DNA of 17,708 bases from RGDT01 sp046719305 (lineage in GTDB: Bacteria; Planctomycetota; Planctomycetia; Gemmatales; Gemmataceae). The translations under genes were made by a program, and so were the position numbers. The first letter of the stretch is position 1. Each line of letters starts with the position of its first letter. Below the pieces are notes generated by a model. That model was given only the letters and a program-made list of their open reading frames with translations, did no database searches and was not told the origin of the DNA. The stretch is from contig JBDNDE010000062.1 in the NCBI GenBank assembly GCA_046719305.1, forward strand, positions 1 to 17,708, given 5' to 3'. Positions 1 through 7,408 of this stretch are shown one piece after another.

Positions 1-1810
1 TCGCCTGTCCCGCCGCGCGCAGTTTCCGCACGCGTTGTTCGACCTCGCGGCAAAGGGTGTCAACCTGCTGAAGCGAGTACCCCTCGGGCATCTGCATAGC
101 GATTTCCAACTCGCTCTGATCGTCGCGTGGAATAAAATCCTTACCCACCATGCCAAACAGCACGGGGGTACTCAGCAATGTCAAAACGCTCAACAGCACA
201 ATCACCCAGCGGTTGCGCAGCGACCAACCCAGAACCCACACATAGGAATTCTCGATGATTCGCCACAGCCAGCCCTCTTTGCTCTTGCCCTCCTCGGGCA
301 ACAAAAATCGGGCACACAGCATCGGCGTGAGCGTGAATGAAATCCCCATGCTCATCAAAATGGAGAAGCCGACTACATATCCGAAACTCGAAAAGAAACG
401 ACCGACGGCCCCTTCCATAAAGGCAATCGGCACGAAGATAACCAGCAGCGAGAGCGTCGTCGCCAGGACGGCCAGAGCGATCTCGCTTGTGGCTGTCGAG
501 GCCGCCTCCCAAGCCGATCGACCATACTCTTCCATGTGTCGGAAGATATTTTCATGAACAACGACTGCATCATCAATAACGATACCGACAGCCAGGATAA
601 GACCAAGCATCGTAATATTGTTTAGTGTAAATCCCATTATCTGCATGAAATAAAACGTGCCAATGATCGATGTGGGAATGGCCATCGTGGCAATGAGCGT
701 GGTTCGCCAATCGTTGATAAATAGCAGGATAGTGAGGCTGACGAGAATAACCGCGAGCAATAAGTGAGTGCGTACTTCTTGGATGGAACTACGGATGAAG
801 CGGGATTGATCGCGGATAACCTCGGTCTGAACATCGGAAGGCAAAATCTCCTGCAACTCGGCCAAGCGTTTGCGGACGCGATCGACCACCTGCACGGTAT
901 TGGTGCCGCTCTGCTTCTGGATGATCAGCGACACCGCATTGTCACCAGCATACTCTTCGCCGTATTCTTCGATCCACTCTTTTTTCCATAACCGGCTCAA
1001 CCCCCGGGCCTCCTCGCTGCCGTCCTCGACTCGGCCAACATCACGAATACGCACGGGTTGACCCCCGCGATTGGCTACGATGAGATCTTCCAGATCAGCG
1101 GGCGTCTGCACGCGACCGATCGTGCGAAGGACGAGTTCGCTACGGCCCTGATCGACACGTCCACCAGGGAGTTCCTGATTTTCTCGGATGAGGGCCTGAC
1201 GTATATCTTCAATTGTGAGGTTCTCGTATTTTAAGAGCTTGTCTGGGTCAATCCATACATTGATGGCACGGGGCCGATTGCCCACAAGAATCGCTGCCCC
1301 CACACCGGGCAGGGTTTCGAGGTCTTCCTTGATTTGTTTGCGCGCGATTTCGGAAATTTCTCGCAGAGAGCGTTGACCGGAAATCGCAATCGTCATGATC
1401 GGCGCAGAATCGAGATTGAATCGGTCGATGATCGGCGGATCGGTTCCCTCAGGTAACTGGCTCAAGATCGTGCGAATCTTAGCATCCACCTCTTGGGCTG
1501 CGACGGCTCCATTTTTTTCAAGAACGAACTGAATGACGATCTGGCTAAACCCTTCTCTGGTCGTGCTGCGTAACTCATCAATCCCCGAGACGGTGTTGAC
1601 AATCTCTTCGATTGGCTTGGTGATGCTCGATTCCATCTCTTCGACACTCGCGCCTCGCAGAGTCGTCGTGACCGAAACGATCGGCAAATCGACGTTAGGC
1701 AACAGATCGACCCCCAGCCGCGGGTACGCCGACAGCCCAAGAACGATGGGGGCGAGCACGAGTACGATGGTAAATACCGGTCGACGAATACAGATATCCC
1801 ATATCGTCAT
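1..1810 (-). CDS. RND efflux pump inner-membrane subunit (AcrB/MdtB-like), C-terminus off the window
   Basis: Proton-driven inner-membrane exporter of the RND family; with its adaptor it would move drugs, metals or lipophilic compounds out of the periplasm or inner membrane. About 603 residues are present, beginning MTIWDICIRRPVFTIV, the usual RND N-terminal transmembrane helix, followed by a large periplasmic porter region. A block of membrane helices follows from about residue 350. The transmembrane helix 4 signature GIVIDDAVVVHENIFRHM is intact, and its Asp pair (about residues 413-414) matches the proton-relay aspartates of AcrB. The second half of the protein lies beyond the left edge. 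The ATG at 1810 is the only start in the frame, which is closed upstream by a TAA, and no good Shine-Dalgarno precedes it. The adaptor gene lies 125 bases upstream on the same strand. Substrate cannot be told from sequence. Confidence 0.95.
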   Translation of the reverse strand, partial: MTIWDICIRRPVFTIVLVLAPIVLGLSAYPRLGVDLLPNVDLPIVSVTTTLRGASVEEMESSITKPIEEIVNTVSGIDELRSTTREGFSQIVIQFVLEKNGAVAAQEVDAKIRTILSQLPEGTDPPIIDRFNLDSAPIMTIAISGQRSLREISEIARKQIKEDLETLPGVGAAILVGNRPRAINVWIDPDKLLKYENLTIEDIRQALIRENQELPGGRVDQGRSELVLRTIGRVQTPADLEDLIVANRGGQPVRIRDVGRVEDGSEEARGLSRLWKKEWIEEYGEEYAGDNAVSLIIQKQSGTNTVQVVDRVRKRLAELQEILPSDVQTEVIRDQSRFIRSSIQEVRTHLLLAVILVSLTILLFINDWRTTLIATMAIPTSIIGTFYFMQIMGFTLNNITMLGLILAVGIVIDDAVVVHENIFRHMEEYGRSAWEAASTATSEIALAVLATTLSLLVIFVPIAFMEGAVGRFFSSFGYVVGFSILMSMGISFTLTPMLCARFLLPEEGKSKEGWLWRIIENSYVWVLGWSLRNRWVIVLLSVLTLLSTPVLFGMVGKDFIPRDDQSELEIAMQMPEGYSLQQVDTLCREVEQRVRKLRAAGQA

Positions 1811-1935
1811 AAAATTTTTCTCGTTAGAGGTTCTATGAGATTGAAGTTCTTCATGAAATTTATAGAAATATTTTGATTATCTACTTAAAATTGCTAAGCT
1901 TTCGGCTCACTCCGCATCGCTGGCGCACAATCCCG
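1811..1935 (-). other. AT-rich spacer between adaptor and RND pump genes
   Basis: This 125-base gap is wide for an efflux operon and much more AT-rich than its neighbours. It holds a possible 15-codon ORF (1807-1854, minus) that begins MKNFNLIEP. Its TGA stop overlaps the pump ATG in an ATGA arrangement, so it could act as a leader for translational coupling, but it has no clear ribosome site. A secondary promoter is also possible (TATAAA-like and TAAAAT-like hexamers on the minus strand), with no convincing -35 partner. I see no terminator hairpin. Confidence 0.35.
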
Positions 1936-3222
1936 TTATCGCACCCGTACGGGTGTGCCATTAGCCAAAGCCGCTTGACCACTTAGGGCGACCTGCTCAC
2001 CCGGCTTGAGGGAACCGATGACCTCGATCCAGCGTTCGGCCCCAGGGAGCACTTCTCCCGTGCGAACAGGAACGGTTCGGGCTTTGTCGTTTTCGATCAC
2101 AAACACTTTGACTTCCCCAGCAAAGCGGTTGACGGCCTGCTCGGGCACGCACAGCACTTTTTCGGCAGCGCGGGTTTGGATGCGGGCCTTGGTAAACCCA
2201 CCCGCTCGCAAGCGTCGGTCGCGATTATCCACCAACACTTCGACCGTGAAGGTACGCGACAGTCGATCTATTGTCGGGTTAACTCGCACTACTTTGCCCT
2301 CGAAGAACAACCCCGGGTATGCTTCGACTTCTAGTCGCACTGGTTGCTCGACCCGCACTTCGGCACTGTAGCGTTCCGGCAACGCGGCCACTAACTTCAG
2401 CGGTTGATCGATCACTAAGCGAAACAATTCCGTCTGGTTGGCTCGCACCATTTGACCTTCGGCCACCTTGCGTGAGGCAACCACCCAGCGAAGCTTGGCG
2501 GGCGAAAGCCCCGGCGGAAGCCGTTCGGGTGAGACGGCGGGAGCTACGAGATGGGCATCGGCCAAGCGTTGTAAGGCGATGTCCAGTTGGGCTTTTTTCT
2601 GGCGAGCAGCAGCGAGCGTTGCCAAGGCATCCAGTTCGGCTTGTTGCCTGTTGGCCGAGGCAACGCGGTAATCGGCTTGGGTTTTTTCTAGTTCTTCCAA
2701 GCCGATACCTCGACCTGCACCGAGTTTACGGGCGCGTTCATATATTGATCGAGCATTTTCTTCTATGGCTCGAGCACGACTTACCATAGCCACTTGGCTC
2801 AAGTCTAAACGCTCTTGTAATTTTGTTAAACCAAGGCGTGTGAGTTCCAACTCCAGGCCCCGTTCTGCCTCGGCGACGGCCAACCGCAAATCGGTATCCT
2901 CCAGATCGGCGAGCTTTTCGCCAGGGGCTACCGTGTCGCCTAACTCCCGATATAGTCGGGCGATACGACCTTCGATCTTAGCCGAGATGGCGACCTCTTC
3001 GTAGCCCTCCAGAGTGCCAACGATGCCGACCCAGCGTTCGACCGGACGGGTTTCCACGGTCGCGACAGTGACCGGCACCGAGACAATCGGGCGTTCTTTT
3101 TTTTCTTGCTCGTCGTGGTGCCCCAAAAGAGCCGGTAGGACAACTAAGCCGACCATAGCTAAACTGGCCCCAACAAGGATCAGCAGGACCATCAAGCGAT
3201 CAAACCAGTTGCGAGTAGACAT
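1936..3222 (-). CDS. RND efflux periplasmic adaptor (membrane fusion protein, HlyD/MdtA-like)
   Basis: Periplasmic adaptor that links the RND pump to an outer-membrane channel. 428 residues, a usual length for the family. One N-terminal membrane anchor (about residues 9-34) and no lipobox, so it is probably a transmembrane rather than a lipidated adaptor. Then come a first lipoyl half-motif (about 75-112, YRELGDTVAPGEKLADLE), an alpha-helical hairpin (about 113-222, rich in Ala, Glu, Arg and Gln), the second lipoyl half (about 248-275, KVAEGQMV), and beta-barrel and membrane-proximal domains to the end. The second lipoyl half carries an insert of about 18 residues (near 229-246) after VAP. 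The ATG follows the repressor's TGA directly, and an AGAGGA ribosome site lies in the repressor's last codons, so the two are probably translationally coupled. No outer-membrane channel gene is visible. Confidence 0.93.
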   Translation of the reverse strand: MSTRNWFDRLMVLLILVGASLAMVGLVVLPALLGHHDEQEKKERPIVSVPVTVATVETRPVERWVGIVGTLEGYEEVAISAKIEGRIARLYRELGDTVAPGEKLADLEDTDLRLAVAEAERGLELELTRLGLTKLQERLDLSQVAMVSRARAIEENARSIYERARKLGAGRGIGLEELEKTQADYRVASANRQQAELDALATLAAARQKKAQLDIALQRLADAHLVAPAVSPERLPPGLSPAKLRWVVASRKVAEGQMVRANQTELFRLVIDQPLKLVAALPERYSAEVRVEQPVRLEVEAYPGLFFEGKVVRVNPTIDRLSRTFTVEVLVDNRDRRLRAGGFTKARIQTRAAEKVLCVPEQAVNRFAGEVKVFVIENDKARTVPVRTGEVLPGAERWIEVIGSLKPGEQVALSGQAALANGTPVRVR

Positions 3223-3864
3223 TCAGGAGTTCCTCTTGGCACGGCGACGGCGTTCACGGTCGCTCAAGATACCGTGGAAAGCGATGTCGATCACATCGCG
3301 AGCTTGTTGTTCGGGGGGGCGAGTGCGACCGCTGAAATGGTTCGTCATCATCACGCCGTAAAGAAGATCACACAGCACATCGTCAATGCGTGCGATGGGG
3401 ATCTCGCGTAAGCGCCCCTCCGCGATGAGGCCACGTAAAAGATCGTGCCAAACTTGGATGCCTGCCTCTCGATGACGAAAGTAGGCCGGTGTCTGGCGAT
3501 CGCGGAAGACAGCCCGTTCGATCACCCATAACTCCACTTGTTCCGGATGATCAGCAAAGTAGTTCATGTAGGCGATGATTGCTGTTTCGATACGCTCCAG
3601 AGGATCGGAAATCTGATCGACAGCTGAGTGAATAAATTCTTTCATACGTAAGACGCCGCGATCGACGGCATCCAGGAAGAGTTGCTCCTTACCTTCGTAA
3701 TAAAGGTACAGCGTGCCTTTAGCGAGGCCGGCCTCATCGGCGACGGCTTGCATCTCGGTGCCGGCGTAGCCATGGCGGGCGAAGACGCGGGCAGCAGCGG
3801 CAAGGATGTCGTCGCGGCGTTGTGCTTTACCGGCAGTATCGGCAGGCCTACCGCGTGGAGGCAT
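3223..3864 (-). CDS. TetR/AcrR-family transcriptional repressor of the efflux operon
   Basis: Ligand-responsive repressor, first gene of the efflux operon. From the ATG at 3864 it has 213 residues: an N-terminal TetR DNA-binding domain (about 15-62) with the helix-turn-helix TEMQAVADEAGLAKGTLYLYY, then a variable helical ligand-binding and dimer domain. The frame is open to a start at 3912, which would add 16 residues. I reject that start because it lies upstream of the predicted transcription start and inside the operator region. A perfect palindrome sits 30 bases upstream of the chosen ATG, next to a TTGACA promoter, so autorepression is likely. The stop abuts the adaptor ATG. The family call is firm; the inducer is unknown. 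Confidence 0.92.
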   Translation of the reverse strand: MPPRGRPADTAGKAQRRDDILAAAARVFARHGYAGTEMQAVADEAGLAKGTLYLYYEGKEQLFLDAVDRGVLRMKEFIHSAVDQISDPLERIETAIIAYMNYFADHPEQVELWVIERAVFRDRQTPAYFRHREAGIQVWHDLLRGLIAEGRLREIPIARIDDVLCDLLYGVMMTNHFSGRTRPPEQQARDVIDIAFHGILSDRERRRRAKRNS

Positions 3865-3894
3865 ACAAATTACTCGTGGGTGGTGGAACAGTCC

Positions 3895-3910
3895 GACTGA
3901 CCGGTCAGTC
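3895..3910. promoter_or_regulatory. TetR-type operator, perfect 16-bp palindrome
   Basis: GACTGACCGGTCAGTC is its own reverse complement over all 16 bases. It begins two bases downstream of the -10 box of the repressor promoter and covers the expected transcription start. TGACCGGTCA-type cores are common among TetR-family operators. By position it is the likely site for autorepression of the repressor-adaptor-pump operon. Confidence 0.75.
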
Positions 3911-3912
3911 AT

Positions 3913-3941
3913 TTACTAGGCGGGCATTTCGCCCTTGTCAA
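3913..3941 (-). promoter_or_regulatory. Sigma70-like promoter of the efflux operon
   Basis: A perfect TTGACA -35 box (3936-3941) is separated by 17 bases from a weaker TAGTAA -10 box (3913-3918), reading on the minus strand. The predicted start, near 3906, falls inside the palindrome. That gives a leader of about 40 bases to the ATG at 3864. The spacer holds a short GGGC/GCCC dyad. Confidence 0.6.
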
Positions 3942-3960
3942 GTTTTTCCTCGGCTTGCTC

Positions 3961-3988
3961 TTGACCTGACCACTGCTTCGGCGACAAT
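3961..3988 (+). promoter_or_regulatory. Possible promoter for the small membrane protein
   Basis: TTGACC (3961-3966), a 16-base spacer, then GACAAT (3983-3988). Transcription would start at or within a base or two of the ATG at 3995, giving a leaderless or almost leaderless mRNA. This agrees with the absence of any Shine-Dalgarno before that gene. It rests on weak consensus matches only. Confidence 0.35.
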
Positions 3989-3994
3989 CTTCGC

Positions 3995-4513
3995 ATGGAT
4001 TATCCGACCCAGCTGTTTCTCTGGTCGCTGCTGGCGGCCGCTTATTTCGGCCTACTCGGGGCTGTCTTCGGCAGCCTGACCGCTGTGGTGAATCATCTCG
4101 ATGGTCGGGCTGGCGGCTCATTTGTCGGCCAAGTAGTGGCCCGTGCCTTCGAGCCGTTGTCTCCCCTGGGTCGCGCGTTGCTAGTGGGTCTGGTTGATGG
4201 ACTGCTATTTGGAGGGTTGCTCGGCACGGTGGTAGCTTTTGTTTTCGTGCCTCCGCACCAGACAGCCTGGCCCCGGTTGCGACCGATCTTTCTGGGGAGC
4301 CTGGCAGTGGTTGGTGTTGCTCTCTTGCTGGGCAGCCTAGCTACCCGCCTGGCCCGTTCGCACCGTGTCGCTGTCGCGGGGCTGTCCCTAGGCGGTTTCA
4401 GTGGCATGACAATCGGCCTTGCCACCGGCGGAGTCGATGGTCTGCTCATCGGGGCATGGTGTGGGCTGGTGCTAGGTTCGCTCGTGGGAGTGTGGTTAAC
4501 CCACCGCAGATAG
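3995..4513 (+). CDS. Small polytopic membrane protein, function unknown
   Basis: 172 residues, not recognised. It is mostly hydrophobic with about five likely membrane segments (near 8-31, 58-84, 95-116, 124-143 and 146-167), rich in Gly, Leu and Val. Small-residue motifs such as GGLLGT, GGFSGM and GLATGG suggest tightly packed helices. A short hydrophilic loop (VNHLDGRAGGS, about 32-42) follows the first helix. No catalytic motif is visible. It diverges from the efflux operon and its end overlaps the convergent desulfurase gene by 18 bases. It lacks a Shine-Dalgarno; its start may be leaderless. It could be cargo-neutral housekeeping or linked to the efflux operon by the shared intergenic region, but there is no evidence for either. 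Confidence 0.75.
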   Translation: MDYPTQLFLWSLLAAAYFGLLGAVFGSLTAVVNHLDGRAGGSFVGQVVARAFEPLSPLGRALLVGLVDGLLFGGLLGTVVAFVFVPPHQTAWPRLRPIFLGSLAVVGVALLLGSLATRLARSHRVAVAGLSLGGFSGMTIGLATGGVDGLLIGAWCGLVLGSLVGVWLTHRR

Positions 4514-5656
4514 ATGGCCAACCTGTTTGAGCGCATCCAAGAGTGCATCAATATGTTCGGGGGTGTTGAACGGCCCGGGACTGACTCGCACTGCCCCATC
4601 GTGAATCGACTGCGTCTGGTGGGCGCGATGCACATACGGCGAGCAATGATAGCCGGGACGAATAGCGATGTGAAAATCCCCGTCGAGCACCATTCCCATC
4701 TCGGGACTCGGCATCAAGTCACAAACAAAGCTCACGGTAGCTACATGGCGTGCCGGGTCGCGATGGCCTAAGATGCGATAGCCCAGGGCGTCCAAGCCAT
4801 TCCAGAGCCGCTCGGCTAGGGCCATCTCGTGGGCATGCAGTTTGGCGGGAGTTTGCTCAGCGACCCAGGCAAGGCCGGCGGCCAAGCCGGCCAAGCCGAC
4901 GACGTTGGGGGTGCCGCCTTCGAGGAAGAAGGGGTACTTGGTCGGTTGTGTTTCGCTGAACGAGTCGCCGCCGGTACCTCCTTCGCGCCAGGGTCGCAAG
5001 TTCACCCGCGGTCCGACGTACAACGCACCAGTACCGGTTGGTCCCATCAACGATTTATGACCCGGCACGGCTAGCAGATCGACGAGCATTTTTTCGGCAT
5101 GGATGGGTAAAACCCCGGCTGTTTGGGCTGCATCCAGAAGCAACAACGCGTCACGTTCACGCACTAGGGGGGCAATCGCCTCGATCGGCTGCACCGTACC
5201 CAGCACGTTGCTTGCATGGGTAATGGCCACCATGCGTGTGCGGGGTGTCCAGGCGGCTCGGATTGCCTCAGGATCAATAGTGCCTTCCGGGGAGGCGGCT
5301 ACCCGTGTCAGGGTGATGACACCGGCCTTTTCCAGGGCGACCAAAGGGCGGCTAACGCTGTTGTGTTCCAGATCGGTGGTGATGACGTGGTCGCCCTGGC
5401 ACAACGTCCCCTTGATGGCCATGTTGAGAGCATCGGTGCAATTGAGCGTGAAGGCCCACCGCTCGACCGAAGCACCGCCGAGCATCTGGTTGAGTCGGTG
5501 CCGGCAATCTTCGACGACCGCTTCGGAGTGGCGGGCCAGGGCGTGGCCGGACCGTCCGGGGTTGCCCAAGGAGCTACGGGCGAACTGATCCATCGCTTGG
5601 TAGACGCACTCTGGTTTGGGGAAGCTGGTGGCGGCGTTGTCGAGATAAATGGTCAT
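4496..5656 (-). CDS. Cysteine desulfurase, group II (SufS/CsdA-like, class V aminotransferase fold)
   Basis: PLP enzyme that should take sulfur from L-cysteine as an enzyme persulfide, releasing alanine. 386 residues, close to the family norm. Seen in the protein: LYLDNAATSFPKP-type N-terminus, DLEHNS with His98 (stacks on PLP), LLLLDAAQTAG with Asp175, and PGHKSLMGPTG with Lys201 as the Schiff-base lysine. Near the C-terminus RPGYHCSPYVH holds Cys338 in the position of the persulfide-forming cysteine of SufS-type enzymes. It is the last gene of the six-gene operon, 6 bases after the E1 gene. The context suggests that it feeds sulfur to the E1 and carrier pair rather than, or as well as, iron-sulfur cluster assembly; no SufBCD or IscU gene is here. 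A selenocysteine lyase-like role cannot be excluded. Confidence 0.9.
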   Translation of the reverse strand: MTIYLDNAATSFPKPECVYQAMDQFARSSLGNPGRSGHALARHSEAVVEDCRHRLNQMLGGASVERWAFTLNCTDALNMAIKGTLCQGDHVITTDLEHNSVSRPLVALEKAGVITLTRVAASPEGTIDPEAIRAAWTPRTRMVAITHASNVLGTVQPIEAIAPLVRERDALLLLDAAQTAGVLPIHAEKMLVDLLAVPGHKSLMGPTGTGALYVGPRVNLRPWREGGTGGDSFSETQPTKYPFFLEGGTPNVVGLAGLAAGLAWVAEQTPAKLHAHEMALAERLWNGLDALGYRILGHRDPARHVATVSFVCDLMPSPEMGMVLDGDFHIAIRPGYHCSPYVHRAHQTQSIHDGAVRVSPGPFNTPEHIDALLDALKQVGHLSAVG

Positions 5657-5662
5657 GCGTGC

Positions 5663-6745
5663 TCAATGTCCGATGTATTTGGCGTACAAGGTCCGGGCCT
5701 TCTCCACGTCATCGGTTCCTTTGATGATAGCCCGGCCATCGGGAAACACAGTAAATTCGTAGTTCTCGACGTTGAACTTTAGTAGAAAGCGGTTGAAGCT
5801 TACCTGGCCCATTGGTCCCAGCTGCCGCGCCATCTGCTCAAAATTCAGCCGACCCGGCGTGCGATGCGACACCTGCACGGCATTGCGGCCGCATAAACTC
5901 GTGGTCTGCGAGCCGTGCGCCCCTTCGAGCCACTCGAACTGACGGCGTTGGCAGCAAGGGCAATCGACTTTGCCTAGCAGCGGAGCCACCTTCATCCGGC
6001 GATGGATATTTTCCCAAATGTCTAGGTAGGTGAGCTCCAGGTTGAGCGTTTCGTGGTGCCCGGTGAGGATCTTGATCGCCTCGGTTGCTTGCAGACTGGC
6101 GATGATGTTGACGATCGGCCCCAGCACGCCGGCGGTCTCACAGGTACCGGTTTCGCCCGGCGCTGGGGCCGCTTCAAAGATACAGCGCAGGCAAGGCGTT
6201 TTGTTCGGGATAATCGGCAACACCTGACCATGAGAGCCGATGCAGCCGCCATAGACCCACGGTTTGCCGAGCTTGACGGCGACATCATTAATGAGGTAGC
6301 GGATCTCGAAGTTGTCGGTGCCATCGAGGATCAGATCGACATCCGAGCATAGTTGTTGGATATTAGTGCGGTCGATATCCGTGACAACCGGTTCGAGGGT
6401 GATCGACGAATTAATGGCTCGTAGCTTGCGAGCGGCAGCTTCAGCCTTGGGGAGGTTTTCGATTACGTCATTCTCATCAAAGAGAACTTGTCTTTGGAGG
6501 TTGCTGGTTTCGACAAAGTCACGATCGATGACTCGAACGAACCCGACCCCTGCTCGCACCAGCACGTTGGCCAGCACGGTGCCCAAGGCCCCACAGCCAC
6601 ACAAGGCAACCCGCGAGGCGAGCAATTTTTCTTGGCCCGCTTGGCCGATGCCGTAGAAACGCATTTGGCGGGAGTAGCGTTCCAGCGTGTTCGACGAGCC
6701 ACTAACCCGCGGGGAGCTAGCAGGAGGAGTAGCCGAATCGCTCAC
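5663..6745 (-). CDS. moeB: E1-like adenylyltransferase (MoeB/ThiF family) with C-terminal extension
   Basis: Adenylates the C-terminal glycine of a ubiquitin-fold sulfur carrier and helps replace AMP by sulfur. 360 residues. Features in order: LERYSRQMRF start of the fold, nucleotide loop CGCGALG (about 49-55), Asp74 and Arg85 (SNLQRQ), Lys100, DGTDNF (141-146), and the CLRC and CPCC pairs (185/188 and 262/265) for structural zinc. Cys202 in TGTCETAGVLGP is the candidate catalytic cysteine. There is no rhodanese domain. Instead an extension (about 275-360) has a further cysteine (LCGRNAV, Cys285) and a FTVFPDGRAIIKGTDD motif, which I recall from other ThiF/MoeB proteins. It starts with GTG, overlapping the carrier's stop by 4 bases (GTGA), behind a strong GGAGGT. 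Whether it serves molybdopterin, thiamine or cysteine synthesis is set by its partner, which here looks like CysO. Confidence 0.9.
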   Translation of the reverse strand: MSDSATPPASSPRVSGSSNTLERYSRQMRFYGIGQAGQEKLLASRVALCGCGALGTVLANVLVRAGVGFVRVIDRDFVETSNLQRQVLFDENDVIENLPKAEAAARKLRAINSSITLEPVVTDIDRTNIQQLCSDVDLILDGTDNFEIRYLINDVAVKLGKPWVYGGCIGSHGQVLPIIPNKTPCLRCIFEAAPAPGETGTCETAGVLGPIVNIIASLQATEAIKILTGHHETLNLELTYLDIWENIHRRMKVAPLLGKVDCPCCQRRQFEWLEGAHGSQTTSLCGRNAVQVSHRTPGRLNFEQMARQLGPMGQVSFNRFLLKFNVENYEFTVFPDGRAIIKGTDDVEKARTLYAKYIGH

Positions 6746-7386
6746 GCCCCACCTCCCGGCGAAGTATCAATGCCCAGATCGGTCAACAGCGTCTTGAGCG
6801 AGTGCAACAACTCTTTGTCCCACTTGGCCTCGCGGGCGTAGCGTTCTAAGCAGTGCATATCCTCTCTCAGGCGGCGAAGGTCGTTGCCTTCCAGACGCTG
6901 CAAGTAGCGAGCCAATTGCCCCAGAATCTCATCGGCGGCCTGAGAGTTGACCACCTCGGCTCTGCTGCCAGCCAGGAACACTAGGGAGTGTAAGGTGGCC
7001 AGCCACAGCGGATGCACACCCAGTTGGGCAGGAATCTCAGGGAATAGAGCGACTCCCTCGGGCACCTCGGTTTGCTCGAACTCGTCCTCTTCTTCGCGAA
7101 GTTCTTCTCGGCCGGAGCCACCCGCGACGGCGGGGATGATGGAAAGTTCGTCGCCGTCCTTTGTCGGTGTATCGAGATTTTGCAAAAAACGGATATCTTC
7201 GTTGTTCAAATAAATATTGATGAAGCGACGGATTGAGCCGCCATCAAACAGCCGAGCGGTGATCCCTGCGTGTCGCGCGCCTAGATCGGCCAGAACCTCG
7301 GCCACCGTTGCCCCAGAAGCTTCCACCGTGGCCTGTCCGCCGGTGTGGGTCCGCATAGGACCAGGGATCAGGATCTTGACTGTCAC
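6742..7386 (-). CDS. cysO: CysO-like ubiquitin-fold sulfur carrier with a long C-terminal extension
   Basis: Residues 1-90 resemble mycobacterial CysO, the small carrier whose C-terminal thiocarboxylate donates sulfur for cysteine synthesis: an RTHTGGQ stretch near the N-terminus, RRFINIYLNNEDIRF in the middle, and DGDELSIIPAVAGG ending the ubiquitin-like fold at Gly89-Gly90. CysO, MoaD and ThiS normally stop at Gly-Gly. This protein goes on for 124 residues: an acidic linker (91-111), then a predicted helical domain (about 112-206) containing HPLWLATLHSLVFLAG. I do not recognise that domain; it shows no JAMM zinc motif and no rhodanese loop. Proteolysis would be needed to free Gly90, or the extension acts in another way. 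The final GGGA residues are a by-product of the next gene's ribosome site. It overlaps the E1 gene and follows the zinc-ribbon gene by 22 bases. Confidence 0.85.
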   Translation of the reverse strand: MTVKILIPGPMRTHTGGQATVEASGATVAEVLADLGARHAGITARLFDGGSIRRFINIYLNNEDIRFLQNLDTPTKDGDELSIIPAVAGGSGREELREEEDEFEQTEVPEGVALFPEIPAQLGVHPLWLATLHSLVFLAGSRAEVVNSQAADEILGQLARYLQRLEGNDLRRLREDMHCLERYAREAKWDKELLHSLKTLLTDLGIDTSPGGGA

Positions 7387-7408
7387 TCGCGACTCCTCGT
7401 TGCCTGCT

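Noticed and set aside
141..1740. Several medium ORFs on both strands within the left end.
   Set aside because: They are other frames of the RND pump gene, whose own frame runs unbroken from 1810 to the edge with all RND motifs.
3865..3912. Longer TetR start adding 16 residues.
   Set aside because: It lies within the promoter-operator, upstream of the predicted transcript start.
4870..4900. Repeated GGCC/AAGCCGGCC-like units.
   Set aside because: They lie inside the desulfurase gene and encode its GLAGLAAGLA helix; a coding effect rather than a regulatory repeat.
6742..6760. The carrier protein ends in GGGA, which could be read as a second Gly-Gly tail.
   Set aside because: These codons form the GGGAGGT ribosome site of the overlapping E1 gene, and a further Ala follows. 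The Gly run is best explained by that site, and the ubiquitin-like fold ends at residue 90.
6742..7116. JAMM peptidase domain in the carrier's extension, which would explain self-processing.
   Set aside because: The HxH...D zinc motif of JAMM enzymes is absent; HPLWLATLHS does not fit it.
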